Shown here in pieces: positions 8,268 through 15,375 of a stretch of DNA of 18,793 nt (its first letter is position 1; each line of letters starts with the position of its first letter). The position numbers and the translations under genes are program-made. Origin of the DNA: JAZDLX01 sp964538455 (GTDB taxonomy: Bacteria > Electryoneota > Electryoneia > Electryoneales > Electryoneaceae). Below the pieces are notes generated by a model. That model saw nothing but the letters and a program-made list of their open reading frames with translations, was not told where the DNA came from and searched no databases. Location of the stretch: contig CAZIDZ010000045.1 of assembly GCA_964538455.1 (NCBI GenBank), positions 1 through 18,793 on the forward strand, given 5' to 3'.

Positions 8268-8656
8268 GGCATCTAGGCCGGGGTCTCCGAACCCGGCAGG
8301 CGCCTCGTCCTGTCAGCCTTTTTACTTAGTCATCCTGACGGCGCAGNNNNNNNNNNNNNNNNNNNNNNNNNNNNNNNNNNNNNNNNNNNNNNNNNNNNNN
8401 NNNNNNNNNNNNNNNNNNNNNNNNNNNNNNNNNNNNNNNNNNNNNNCCCGGCAGGCGCCTCGTCCTGTCAGCCTTTTTACTTAGTCATCCTGACGGCGCA
8501 GGCATCTAGGCCGGGGTCTCCGAACCCGGCAGGCACTTCGTCCTGTCAGCCTTCTTACTTAGTCATCCTGACGGCGCAGGCATCTAGGCCGGGGTCTACG
8601 AACCCGGCAGGCACTTCGTCCTGTCAGCCTTCTTACTTAGTCATCCTGACGGCGAA
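8268..8656. repeat. 78-bp tandem repeat array interrupted by an assembly gap
   Basis: Units starting GGCATCTAGGCCGGGGTCT begin at 8268, 8501 and 8579. A partial unit re-emerges after the Ns in the phase expected for a start at 8423. Spacing is 78 bp and copies differ by only a few bases (for example CAGGCGCCTCG against CAGGCACTTCG). Each unit contains CCGGGGTC facing GAACCCGG, and CAGG facing CCTG, so it can form hairpins. The last unit runs into the CATCCTGA...AGGATCT palindrome. There is no spacer diversity, so it is not CRISPR. Confidence 0.85.
8347..8446. other. Scaffold gap of 100 Ns
   Basis: Exactly 100 undetermined bases, a conventional length for a gap of unknown size, sit inside the 78-bp array. 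The true number of repeat units is therefore unknown. Confidence 0.97.
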
Positions 8657-8669
8657 GCCGGAAGGATCT
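8639..8669. repeat. Dispersed palindrome, AGTCATCCT...AGGATCT type
   Basis: AGTCATCCTGA, then CGGC-GAA-GCCG, then GAAGGATCT forms an imperfect hairpin. It is the reverse-complement orientation of the elements at 8709 and 8834. It terminates the tandem array. Confidence 0.6.
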
Positions 8670-8708
8670 ATGTCTTGAAGTCATGGGAACCACCTGCTCG
8701 TTAACACA

Positions 8709-8737
8709 AAGATCCTTCACTTCGTTCATAAGGACTT
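8709..8737. repeat. Dispersed palindrome, divergent copy
   Basis: AAGATCCTTC ACTTCGTTCA matches the copy at 8834. The right end is altered to TAAGGACTT in place of GGATGACTT, so its hairpin is weaker. Confidence 0.5.
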
Positions 8738-8774
8738 TGTTTGTGTCCCGTTTACGCGCGTTTGGCACACGGCC

Positions 8775-8806
8775 GGGTGGCCCGGGACTTTAGTCCCGGG
8801 TTTCAC
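8775..8806. repeat. Flank-conserved hairpin repeat, copy B
   Basis: GGGTGG, then CCCGGGACT (8781-8789) paired with AGTCCCGGG (8792-8800), then TTTCAC. The 9-bp stem is perfect, with almost no loop unless the inner pairs open. The flanks match copies A and C. Confidence 0.6.
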
Positions 8807-8833
8807 CAGAGGGTTGTAACCACTCACGTCGAG

Positions 8834-8861
8834 AGATCCTTCACTTCGTTCAGGATGACTT
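8834..8861. repeat. Dispersed palindrome, AGATCCTTC...AGGATGACT type
   Basis: The copy starts AGATCCTTC and ends AGGATGACTT, joined by ACTTCGTTC. ATCCT and AGGAT face each other, giving an imperfect hairpin. This is the clearest copy of the family in the window. Confidence 0.65.
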
Positions 8862-8872
8862 CAAAATCATTA

Positions 8873-8918
8873 GGGTGGCCCGGGTTGTCCGCCAGTTGGC
8901 GGATTACCCGGGTTTCAC
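8873..8918. repeat. Flank-conserved hairpin repeat, copy C, overlapping the carA stop
   Basis: A two-part stem: CCCGGGT (8879-8885) with ACCCGGG (8906-8912), and inside it TCCGCCA (8888-8894) with TGGCGGA (8897-8903). GGTGG on the left and TTTCAC on the right match copies A and B. On the minus strand the right flank reads GTGAAACCCGGG, and its TGA is the carA stop codon (8915-8917). In the carA transcript the hairpin follows the stop immediately, so it could stabilise the 3' end or attenuate carB. Confidence 0.65.
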
Positions 8919-10135
8919 TTCCTGCACATCTCCAGGAACCTGTCGAAATAGATCCATCCCTCGTGCGGACCCGGACTCGCCTCGGGGTGATACTGGATCG
9001 AGAACGCCGGCAGTTCCCGGTGCGCCAACCCTTCCACCGTCCCGTCGTTCAGGTTGATATGGCTGATCCACCAAGGACCGCTCTCCATCTCGAATGTGGC
9101 ACGGTTGAACGGGGACACTTTGAATTCGGGAGATGTTGCTTCGATGGCGCGAGAATGACTCGAGCCCGAATTCAAAGTGTCCCCTTTTGGCGCCCTCACC
9201 GCGAACCCGTGATTCTGGCTGGTGATCTCGACCGTCTTATCCTTTTCGCGTCGCACGGGATGGTTCGCTCCGCGGTGTCCGAAACGGAGTTTGAACGTCT
9301 CGAATCCCGCCGCCAAAGCGAGCATCTGATGCCCAAGGCAGATCCCGAAAAGCGGGAGCTTTCCGAGCAATGCCCGGCTTGTTTCGATGCCGTAGCTCAC
9401 CGCCGCTGGATCGCCCGGCCCGTTCGAGAGCAACACGCCGTTGTACCCGCCCTTGAGAATGGTTGCGGGCGTCGTCGTCGCGGGAAGCACGTCGGCCGTT
9501 GCTCCCCGCCGGGCGAGTTCGCGAAGGATGTTCCGTTTTACCCCGAAATCGAGCACCGCAACCCGCAGCCCCTCACCGATCTTCGTTCTCAGCCGCCACC
9601 GTTCATCGAGGTCCGTGCCGTCATAGGTCCAGACGGACTCCGTGGTGACCTCCCGGGCGAGATCGACGCCTGTCATCCCCGGTGATCCTTTGACCCGTTC
9701 GAGAGCTTCATCGACAGGTGTGGACGCGGAGAAGATCCCGGCGCGCTGGGCTCCATGATCGCGCAGGTGGAGCGTGATCGCACGGGTGTCCGCTCCCGTG
9801 AGCAGGCAGCGCCCGTGAGTGGAGAGCCAGTCCGCAAGCCCGCCCTCGGACCGCCAGTTGCTCGGCCGCGGGGCGAGCGAACGGACGACAGCTCCCGCTG
9901 CCTGTACCCTGTCCGACTCGGCATCCTCCGCGTTGATTCCGGTGTTGCCGATGTGGGGCGCGGTGAACGTCAGCAGCTGGCGGTGGTAGCTGGGATCGGT
10001 GAGGATTTCCTGGTAGCCGGTGTGGGAGGTGTTGAAAACCGCTTCGCCGAGGGAAGGACTCTCCCCGTACAGCGCCTCGCCGTCGAAACGGGCACCGTCC
10101 TCAAGCAGCAGATAATCGGCGGAACGTTGGGCCAC
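8915..10135 (-). CDS. carA: Carbamoyl-phosphate synthase small (glutaminase) subunit with in-frame palindrome insert
   Basis: The 406-residue protein supplies ammonia from glutamine to CarB. The N-terminal CarA domain shows GEAVFNTSHTGYQEILTDPS. The class I glutamine amidotransferase domain holds the nucleophile Cys266 (FGICLGHQM) and the His383/Glu385 pair (YHPEASPGP). In E. coli the matching Cys and His are 269 and 353, so the spacing here is 33 residues longer. Most of that excess is residues 317-342, encoded by a palindromic element (9111-9184) that leaves the frame open. Start is GTG 10135, with GGAGG six nt upstream. The stop lies in a hairpin repeat. The core motifs are intact, so the enzyme may well be active. 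Confidence 0.96.
   Translation of the reverse strand: MAQRSADYLLLEDGARFDGEALYGESPSLGEAVFNTSHTGYQEILTDPSYHRQLLTFTAPHIGNTGINAEDAESDRVQAAGAVVRSLAPRPSNWRSEGGLADWLSTHGRCLLTGADTRAITLHLRDHGAQRAGIFSASTPVDEALERVKGSPGMTGVDLAREVTTESVWTYDGTDLDERWRLRTKIGEGLRVAVLDFGVKRNILRELARRGATADVLPATTTPATILKGGYNGVLLSNGPGDPAAVSYGIETSRALLGKLPLFGICLGHQMLALAAGFETFKLRFGHRGANHPVRREKDKTVEITSQNHGFAVRAPKGDTLNSGSSHSRAIEATSPEFKVSPFNRATFEMESGPWWISHINLNDGTVEGLAHRELPAFSIQYHPEASPGPHEGWIYFDRFLEMCRK
9111..9184. mobile_element. REP/MITE-like palindrome inserted in carA
   Basis: GGGGACACTTTGAATTCGGG (9111-9130) is repeated as a perfect 20-bp inverted copy at 9165-9184, around a 34-nt centre. TTTT follows the right arm. The ends (GGGGACAC / GTGTCCCCTTTT) match those of the palindrome at 18629-18728. 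The element reads through carA as KGDTLNSGSSHS...EFKVSP without a stop. Non-coding palindromes with such GTCCCC-type ends are typical of repeats thought to be moved by REP-associated Y1 transposases; no transposase is encoded here. Confidence 0.8.
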
Positions 10136-10165
10136 TCAGGGCCTCCGTCAGGACAAACCGGGCGT

Positions 10166-10194
10166 AAGGTAGCGGCGGCGCCGGAGGCCGTCAA
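10166..10194 (-). promoter_or_regulatory. Possible carA promoter
   Basis: On the minus strand, TTGACG (10194-10189) is followed after 17 bp by TACCTT (10171-10166). Transcription would start near 10159, about 24 nt before the GTG start, leaving room for the GGAGG site. The -10 box matches only 3 of 6 positions. I see no pyrimidine attenuator hairpins. Confidence 0.35.
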
Positions 10195-10304
10195 CGGCTG
10201 GTGAGGAAAAACAGCAGCCGAGCCGAGCCCGAAAGAGTTCTCGATCTGCAAGCGGAGGTGACTTCTCGCAAATGGAGGTGTGAAAACGGTAACGAAAGTG
10301 GGGA

Positions 10305-11372
10305 TCAGCCTGCGACGACGGTTTGATGAATGGTAATCGAGTATTCGTTTTGCAGAACATACAGGCTGCCGCTGTCTCCCACTTCCTTCCCGGAGACGTC
10401 TTTGATCACGCGGACCGTGGGCAGTAAGGAGTCCGTCGGATTCTGTTCGACCACCGCAGCCACCTCTCCGTTCGAGAGTTGAACCTGGGTGCCGAGCGGA
10501 TAGGGGACGGCGATCTGGTTCATCACTTCCAGCGCCTGCGAGTCGAGCTTTGCTTTCATCTCCTCGCTGTTGAGCAGTGCGAGCACCTTGTCCGCGGGCC
10601 AGCCGTTTTTGTAGGGACGGTTGGAACGCAGTGCATCCCAGATGTCGGCCACTGCAACAATCTTCGCCCAGGGATGCATGTCCGCATCCATTCGTCCATC
10701 GGGATACCCGCGTCCGTCGAGCGTTTCGTGGTGTTGGCGGGCGACAGCCCACTCATGCGGGGTGCCGCAGCTTTTTCCCGACAAGAGTTGGAACCCCCAG
10801 ACCGGATGCCGCTCGACCAGCAGCCGCTCCTCCCTGTCGAGCACGCCCTCCTTGCGCAGCACATCGTAAGGGAGTTTCATCTTGCCGATGTCATGCATCA
10901 ATGCTCCGGCGGCCAGTGAACGAAGGTCGCGCGCGTCCCAATTCAGTAATTTCGCGATTGATACCGAGATCGCGGTGACATTCACCGAATGGCGGTAGGT
11001 GTACTCATCGTGGCTGCGCAGATCGTGGGCCTGTACCTTCAGATCGTTTGTCGAGAGGATGTCGTCGACGATTTTCTCGGCTATGCCACGGACTTTTTCG
11101 TACTTCTTGGGTGTCAGGTTTTCGAAGTCGTTGAGGACGTCAGTGACGACGGAAACGGCTTCTTCGCGGGTCTCCTCCCCGATTGTGCCGGTGCGGTGGG
11201 TTCCCCCGTCCTTGTCGCTCAGCGGCAGCGAGCGCAGGCCGATCTGACGGAGGAAATCGATGTCCCGCTTCAGCAGTTTGTGTCCGCGCCGAAACAGCAC
11301 TTTCCCCCGGGCGTTGATGTTGGTGGCGAGTACGGCGCCCGGCTTGATTTCCCTGATCGATACTTGGTGCAT
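10305..11372 (-). CDS. HD-GYP domain cyclic-di-GMP phosphodiesterase-like protein
   Basis: The 355-residue protein has an N-terminal segment of about 115 residues without membrane spans, then an HD-GYP domain at about 118-285. The HD pair is His160-Asp161 in LMHDIGKMKLP, and the signature HHETLDGRGYP (214-224) is intact, matching HHExxDGxGYP. Active members hydrolyse cyclic di-GMP in the cytoplasm, lowering it and favouring motility over biofilm. The C-terminal 65 residues (GTQVQLSNGEVAAVVEQN) look like a small beta-rich module often found after HD-GYP domains. No receiver or other sensor domain is evident. ATG 11372 (MHQVSIREIKPG) is chosen over an upstream in-frame ATG at 11447 because the preceding 25 residues look like leader DNA. 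It is upstream of carA on the same strand, 169 bp away. Confidence 0.9.
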   Translation of the reverse strand: MHQVSIREIKPGAVLATNINARGKVLFRRGHKLLKRDIDFLRQIGLRSLPLSDKDGGTHRTGTIGEETREEAVSVVTDVLNDFENLTPKKYEKVRGIAEKIVDDILSTNDLKVQAHDLRSHDEYTYRHSVNVTAISVSIAKLLNWDARDLRSLAAGALMHDIGKMKLPYDVLRKEGVLDREERLLVERHPVWGFQLLSGKSCGTPHEWAVARQHHETLDGRGYPDGRMDADMHPWAKIVAVADIWDALRSNRPYKNGWPADKVLALLNSEEMKAKLDSQALEVMNQIAVPYPLGTQVQLSNGEVAAVVEQNPTDSLLPTVRVIKDVSGKEVGDSGSLYVLQNEYSITIHQTVVAG

Positions 11373-11500
11373 AAACGTCTCTTTTCGTGTGATTCCGCTC
11401 TGTAATGGAGAGGAAATGTAAGAAACCGAAAAGGAGCGAAAAAGCAATTTTCCTCAGATACGGGGAGACAGCCTGATGAATACTTTGTAAAACGCGATTT

Positions 11501-11506
11501 TATAAG
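11501..11506 (+). promoter_or_regulatory. Possible -10 box in the divergent spacer 11373-11655
   Basis: TATAAG matches five of six -10 consensus bases, but no good -35 lies 16-18 bp upstream. The 283-bp spacer separates the divergent HD-GYP and aminotransferase genes and must hold promoters for both. I see no cyclic-di-GMP riboswitch or other recognisable RNA in it. CCGGGA (11511-11516) can pair with TCCCGG (11534-11539). Confidence 0.2.
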
Positions 11507-11655
11507 TGCGCCGGGAGCCATCTTGCCCGGGTTTCCCGGCGGTGCGTACACTGTTTCGGCCCGTGTGGGAGGGGTGCCTCGATTCGGTGAACGGTCCGGG
11601 GTGGTTGTACTATCTAGCTACAGGAGAGGCAGGAGTTTCCGGGAGGAGATGCGCG

Positions 11656-12768
11656 ATGGGAGTGCCGTTGCTCGATCTGAAAGCGCAGTACCGGACGATC
11701 CGGGAGGAGATCGAACGCGAAATCGCCGAGGTGTTCGAAAGCCAGTATTACATCCTCGGTCCGAAAGTCAGTGAACTGGAAGCGGAGATCGCCGCGTACA
11801 GCCGGGTAAAGCATGCGGTGGGCGTGAGTTCGGGGACCGACGCGCTGCTGATCGCGCTGATGGCCGAGGGGATCGGCGCCGGCGACGAGGTGGTCACGAC
11901 CCCCTTCACTTTTTTTGCCACGGCCGGTTCGATCCACCGCGTCGGCGCCCGTCCGGTCTTTGTCGACATCGACCCCGTCACGTTCAACATCGATCCCTCC
12001 GGCATCGAGGCCGCAATCACCGACCGGACCCGCGCGATCCTTCCCGTCCACCTCTTCGGGCAGATGGCGAACATGGATCCGATCCTCGAGCTCGCCAAAG
12101 CGCACGGCATTCCGGTCATCGAGGACGCTGCGCAGGCGATTGGTGCGGAGGACAAAGGCAGGCGCGCGGGTTCTCTGGGAGCGTACGGTTGCTTCAGCTT
12201 CTTCCCCTCGAAAAACCTTGGTGGAGCGGGGGACGGCGGCATCGTGACCACACAGGATGACGCGCGCCACGAGATACTCGTCAAGATGCGCGTGCACGGC
12301 GGTGTGCAGATGTACCACCATGAATTTGTCGGCGGCAATTTCCGCTTGGACGCCCTGCAGGCGGCGGTTGTCAAGGTCAAATTGAAGCATCTCGATGGGT
12401 GGACGGAGGGCCGCCGCAAGAACGCCGCGATCTATGACCGGCTGTTCACCGAAGCTGGACTCATCGAGCAGGGCGTGGTGCTGCCCAAGGTGGTCGGCAG
12501 CCGACATATCTTCAACCAGTACACCCTGCGCGTGCCCAACCGTGATGACCTCGTCGAACACCTCAAGCAGCGAGGGGTCGGCTGTTCCGTGTATTATCCC
12601 GTTCCGATGCACCTCCAGCAGTGCTTCCGCTACCTCGGGCACAAACAGGGCGATTTCCCGGAGTCGGAGAGAGCCGCAAACGAGGTGGTTTCGCTGCCGA
12701 TCTATCCCGAACTGACCGAGGCACAACTCGAAGAAGTGGTCGCGGCGGTTGCGGAGTTCTACGCCTGA
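11656..12768 (+). CDS. DegT/DnrJ/EryC1/StrS-family sugar aminotransferase
   Basis: This 370-residue PLP enzyme transfers an amino group, usually from glutamate, to a keto-sugar nucleotide to make an amino sugar for a surface polysaccharide. Family features are VPLLDLKAQY at the N-terminus, VGVSSGTDALLIAL (55-68) for phosphate binding, TTPFTFFATAGSI (81-93), VHLFGQ (131-136), VIEDAAQAIGA (154-164) with Asp157 contacting the pyridine ring, and the Schiff-base lysine Lys186 in SFFPSKNLGG. Length is typical. ATG 11656 is preceded by GGGAGGAGAT at 11641-11650, an ideal ribosome-binding site, so the upstream open frame back to 11506 is rejected. It opens the polysaccharide locus. The exact sugar (for example a 3-amino or 4-amino hexose) cannot be decided from sequence reading. 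Confidence 0.94.
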   Translation: MGVPLLDLKAQYRTIREEIEREIAEVFESQYYILGPKVSELEAEIAAYSRVKHAVGVSSGTDALLIALMAEGIGAGDEVVTTPFTFFATAGSIHRVGARPVFVDIDPVTFNIDPSGIEAAITDRTRAILPVHLFGQMANMDPILELAKAHGIPVIEDAAQAIGAEDKGRRAGSLGAYGCFSFFPSKNLGGAGDGGIVTTQDDARHEILVKMRVHGGVQMYHHEFVGGNFRLDALQAAVVKVKLKHLDGWTEGRRKNAAIYDRLFTEAGLIEQGVVLPKVVGSRHIFNQYTLRVPNRDDLVEHLKQRGVGCSVYYPVPMHLQQCFRYLGHKQGDFPESERAANEVVSLPIYPELTEAQLEEVVAAVAEFYA

Positions 12769-12794
12769 TGGATGACCGAAACGTGCGGAATATC

Positions 12795-12826
12795 AGCCCG
12801 CCGCTGTTTCCGGTGGGCTCTTTTTT
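12795..12826 (+). terminator. Rho-independent terminator after the aminotransferase gene
   Basis: AGCCCGCCG (12795-12803) pairs with CGGTGGGCT (12811-12819), including one G.U pair, around a 7-nt loop. CTTTTTT follows directly. It lies 26 nt after the aminotransferase stop and 40 nt before the flippase start, so it would partly or fully separate their transcription. Confidence 0.85.
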
Positions 12827-12865
12827 CCCTATCCTTCCGGTGAACCAACGTTCGGGAGAGGAGAG

Positions 12866-14188
12866 GTGAACGGTTTTCTCGGTTCGCGGAGGGGAGGGCT
12901 CGGCGAACGGCTGATCGTCGGCAGTATCTGGAACCTGGTGGCGATGTCCTTCAACCAGGGGACAACGCTGCTGGTCAACATCCTGCTCGCCCGCATTCTT
13001 GGCAAAACGGTTTTCGGTGAGTACGCCATCGTACAGAACACGCTGCTGATGGCGGCCACCTTTGCCGAGCTTTCCCTCGGATTCACCGCGATGAAGCACC
13101 TGGCCACCACGCGGAATTCGGACCCGGAGCGCGCGGGACGGTTGGTTGTGTTGTTCAGCCGGATCAGCGTCACCCTCGGACTGCTCGCGGCGGTCCTCGT
13201 CCTGGTGCTCGCGCCGTGGATCGCGGGGACCCTGCTGAAAGCCGATTACCTCTCCCTGATGTTCATGCTCGGAGCGCCCTTCCTGCTGTTCCAGACGGTG
13301 AACGGGTACCAGATCGGAGCGATCAACGGTCTCGAATCCTACCGATCCCTCGCCAAGGCGGGAATCGCCAGCGGGATCGGTTCGGTCATCCTGGTTTGTT
13401 CGGGCGGATATTTCGGCGGGCGGGAAGGCGCAGTAATCGGCCTTTCGGCGGCGGGCCTGGTCCGCTGGACCGCGCATCGCATCGCCCTCACCTCCTCGCT
13501 GAAAAAACAGGGCATCGTCGGTGTTTCCAAAGGCATCTCGAAAGAGACGAAGCTGCTGCTCACCTTCACCCTGCCGGCGGCGCTCGCCGCCTATATGACT
13601 GTGTTCAGCACCTGGTTCGGTAATTTCTATCTCGTCCGGCAACTGGAGGGGTTCGCGATGATGGGCATCTACGCCGCCGCGAACAACCTCCGCTTTCTTG
13701 CGCTGTTTGTGCCCAATGTCATCCGGCGAGTGGGTCTGTCCCTGCTCAGTAACCAGGTCGGCCTCGGCGAACGCTCCGGGTACCGCCGGGTTTTTCGGCT
13801 CAACATGCTGATGATGGTCGGGACCACTGCGCTCGCGGCCGGGTTGATGGTCCTGTTGCGAAAACCAGTCCTCCATCTCTTCGGGCGCGAGTTTATCTCC
13901 GGCGCGCCGGTGCTGCTGATCCTGCTTGTTTCGACGCTCTGCGAGGTGACACGAAACGCGCTGGTGCAGCACTTACAGTCCAATGAATGGATCTGGAGCT
14001 TCTTCCTGGCGGTGACCTTGCCGCGTGATTTGATTTTTATCGCCGCGGTTCTCTGGGCAGTGCCGCACTGGGGCGCCGAGGGGCTGGCGGCGGTGTACCT
14101 CGCGTCGAGAACGGTGGAGATGCTGCTTGCCGTGATCCAGGTGAGGAGGATGGGACAGCCGGCGATGTTGAGGGAGACGGCCCCGTGA
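12866..14188 (+). CDS. Wzx-like oligosaccharide flippase (MATE/MOP superfamily)
   Basis: The 440-residue protein is hydrophobic throughout, with about 12 predicted membrane segments, for example ISVTLGLLAAVLVLVLAPWI and LNMLMMVGTTALAAGLMVLL. The opening GSIWNLVAMSFNQGTTLLVN followed by ARILGKTVFGEYAIVQNT is typical of the polysaccharide-synthesis flippase family. Such proteins move undecaprenyl-diphosphate-linked repeat units from the cytoplasmic to the outer face of the inner membrane. The start is GTG 12866, with GGGAGAGGAGAG just upstream. The stop overlaps the next gene's GTG start by four bases (GTGA), so the two are translationally coupled. A terminator separates it from the aminotransferase gene, so a separate promoter or read-through is needed. 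Confidence 0.9.
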   Translation: MNGFLGSRRGGLGERLIVGSIWNLVAMSFNQGTTLLVNILLARILGKTVFGEYAIVQNTLLMAATFAELSLGFTAMKHLATTRNSDPERAGRLVVLFSRISVTLGLLAAVLVLVLAPWIAGTLLKADYLSLMFMLGAPFLLFQTVNGYQIGAINGLESYRSLAKAGIASGIGSVILVCSGGYFGGREGAVIGLSAAGLVRWTAHRIALTSSLKKQGIVGVSKGISKETKLLLTFTLPAALAAYMTVFSTWFGNFYLVRQLEGFAMMGIYAAANNLRFLALFVPNVIRRVGLSLLSNQVGLGERSGYRRVFRLNMLMMVGTTALAAGLMVLLRKPVLHLFGREFISGAPVLLILLVSTLCEVTRNALVQHLQSNEWIWSFFLAVTLPRDLIFIAAVLWAVPHWGAEGLAAVYLASRTVEMLLAVIQVRRMGQPAMLRETAP

Positions 14189-15348
14189 AAATCCTCTTCA
14201 ACGCGACCAACTTGAAGATGGGCGGCGGAATCCAGAAAGCCTTTGAGTTCGTCTCTGCGATTCGCCGTTGGGGCGGCGGTCACACCTGGCGCCTCCTGCT
14301 CTCCAGCGAAGTCGCCGCCAATTTGACCGCTGAAGACCGAGTCTCCCACCTCGAGGTGGACATCCTCGACGTCTCACCGGCGAGACGGATCCGCGGACGG
14401 CGCACGCGCATGCGCATCCGGCATATCGAACGGACCTTTCAACCCGGCCTTGTCTTCAGCCTTCTCGGTCCGTCCTATGTCCGGTTTCGCGCGCCGCACA
14501 TCACCGGGTACGCCGTCCCCTGGATGACACAGACGGCCGACAGGGAGACGTGGAGGCGTTCCTACCCCGGATGGAGAGCGTGGCGGATGCGCCTCTGGCT
14601 GCTCTGGCAGCGGTATTGGATCCGCGGCCACCTCGGCTACATCTGCGAGACCGAGGGGGATGCCCGCGGGCTGGCCCGGGTGCTTCGGCGGCCCCGGGAG
14701 GATATCCACGTCATCCCCAATTCCTGCTCGAGCATCTATCTGGCTGCTAATGCACGCCGGACCCCGCCTCACCCCGTCTTCAACGGCCTGCCTGCCGAAA
14801 CAAAGGTTGTGCTGACTTTCGCCGGAGCGCATCCGCACAAGAATCACACCGTGTTGCCGGAGGTCGCCGCGGCTCTTCGCTCGAAATCTCCAGATACGAT
14901 CTGGCGTTTTGTGGTAACGCTCCCAGAGGGGCCGTGGCGTGAGTTGAAACGAAAAGCCGAAGGCCTAAATGTGGGAGAGATGCTGGTCAACGCCGGAACG
15001 GTGAGGCCCGTCGAGGGACCGTCGCTGTACACCCGTGCCGACGTTATGCTCCTGCCTTCCCTGATGGAAATCTTTTCCGCGTCGTACCCGGAGGCGATGG
15101 CGATGGCGGTGCCCATCGTCACCTCCGACCGGCCCTTCGCCCATGACGTCTGCGGGGACGCCGCCCTCTACGCGGACCCGTTCGACGCCGATGCCCTCGC
15201 CGGAGCGGTGCTGCGTTTGATGCAGGATGCGGAGCTGAGCAGACAGCAGGTTCGCAAGGGTGAAAAAAGACTGGAGATTTTCGGCTCCGCGGAGCAGCGG
15301 TTTCGCGCCCACCTGGCAATCTTCGAGAGCGTTCAGCTCAAACGGTGA
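14185..15348 (+). CDS. GT4-family glycosyltransferase
   Basis: The 387-residue protein has a GT-B layout. The N-terminal domain starts MKILFNATNLKMGGGIQKAF, with the Gly-rich donor loop at 13-16. The C-terminal domain has TFAGAHPHKNHTVLPEVAAAL and the retaining-GT4 EX7E motif EIFSASYPE (Glu295 and Glu303), followed by AMAMAVPIVTSDRPFAHDVCGDAALY. It would add a sugar to the lipid-linked repeat unit on the cytoplasmic face. The central part (100-170) is rich in Arg and Trp, which may help membrane association. It starts at GTG 14185 overlapping the flippase stop, and ends 27 bp from the convergent phosphatidyltransferase gene. Donor and acceptor sugars are unknown. Confidence 0.9.
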   Translation: MKILFNATNLKMGGGIQKAFEFVSAIRRWGGGHTWRLLLSSEVAANLTAEDRVSHLEVDILDVSPARRIRGRRTRMRIRHIERTFQPGLVFSLLGPSYVRFRAPHITGYAVPWMTQTADRETWRRSYPGWRAWRMRLWLLWQRYWIRGHLGYICETEGDARGLARVLRRPREDIHVIPNSCSSIYLAANARRTPPHPVFNGLPAETKVVLTFAGAHPHKNHTVLPEVAAALRSKSPDTIWRFVVTLPEGPWRELKRKAEGLNVGEMLVNAGTVRPVEGPSLYTRADVMLLPSLMEIFSASYPEAMAMAVPIVTSDRPFAHDVCGDAALYADPFDADALAGAVLRLMQDAELSRQQVRKGEKRLEIFGSAEQRFRAHLAIFESVQLKR

Positions 15349-15375
15349 TTGTATTCCATCGTTCCGGGGTTTTCG

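Noticed and set aside
6961..8484. 507-codon open frame antisense to carB, running into the gap
   Set aside because: Shadow frame that also crosses the repeat array and the Ns.
8268..8656. CRISPR array
   Set aside because: The whole 78-bp unit repeats with no variable spacers, and there are no cas genes.
10136..10304. Pyrimidine-responsive attenuator before carA
   Set aside because: No terminator/antiterminator pair or PyrR-type site could be found; only a modest promoter candidate.
11373..11655. Cyclic-di-GMP riboswitch upstream of the HD-GYP gene
   Set aside because: Neither strand shows the conserved GEMM core or paired arms.
11614..12726. 370-codon open frame antisense to the aminotransferase
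   Set aside because: Shadow frame; the + strand product has a full set of PLP-enzyme motifs.
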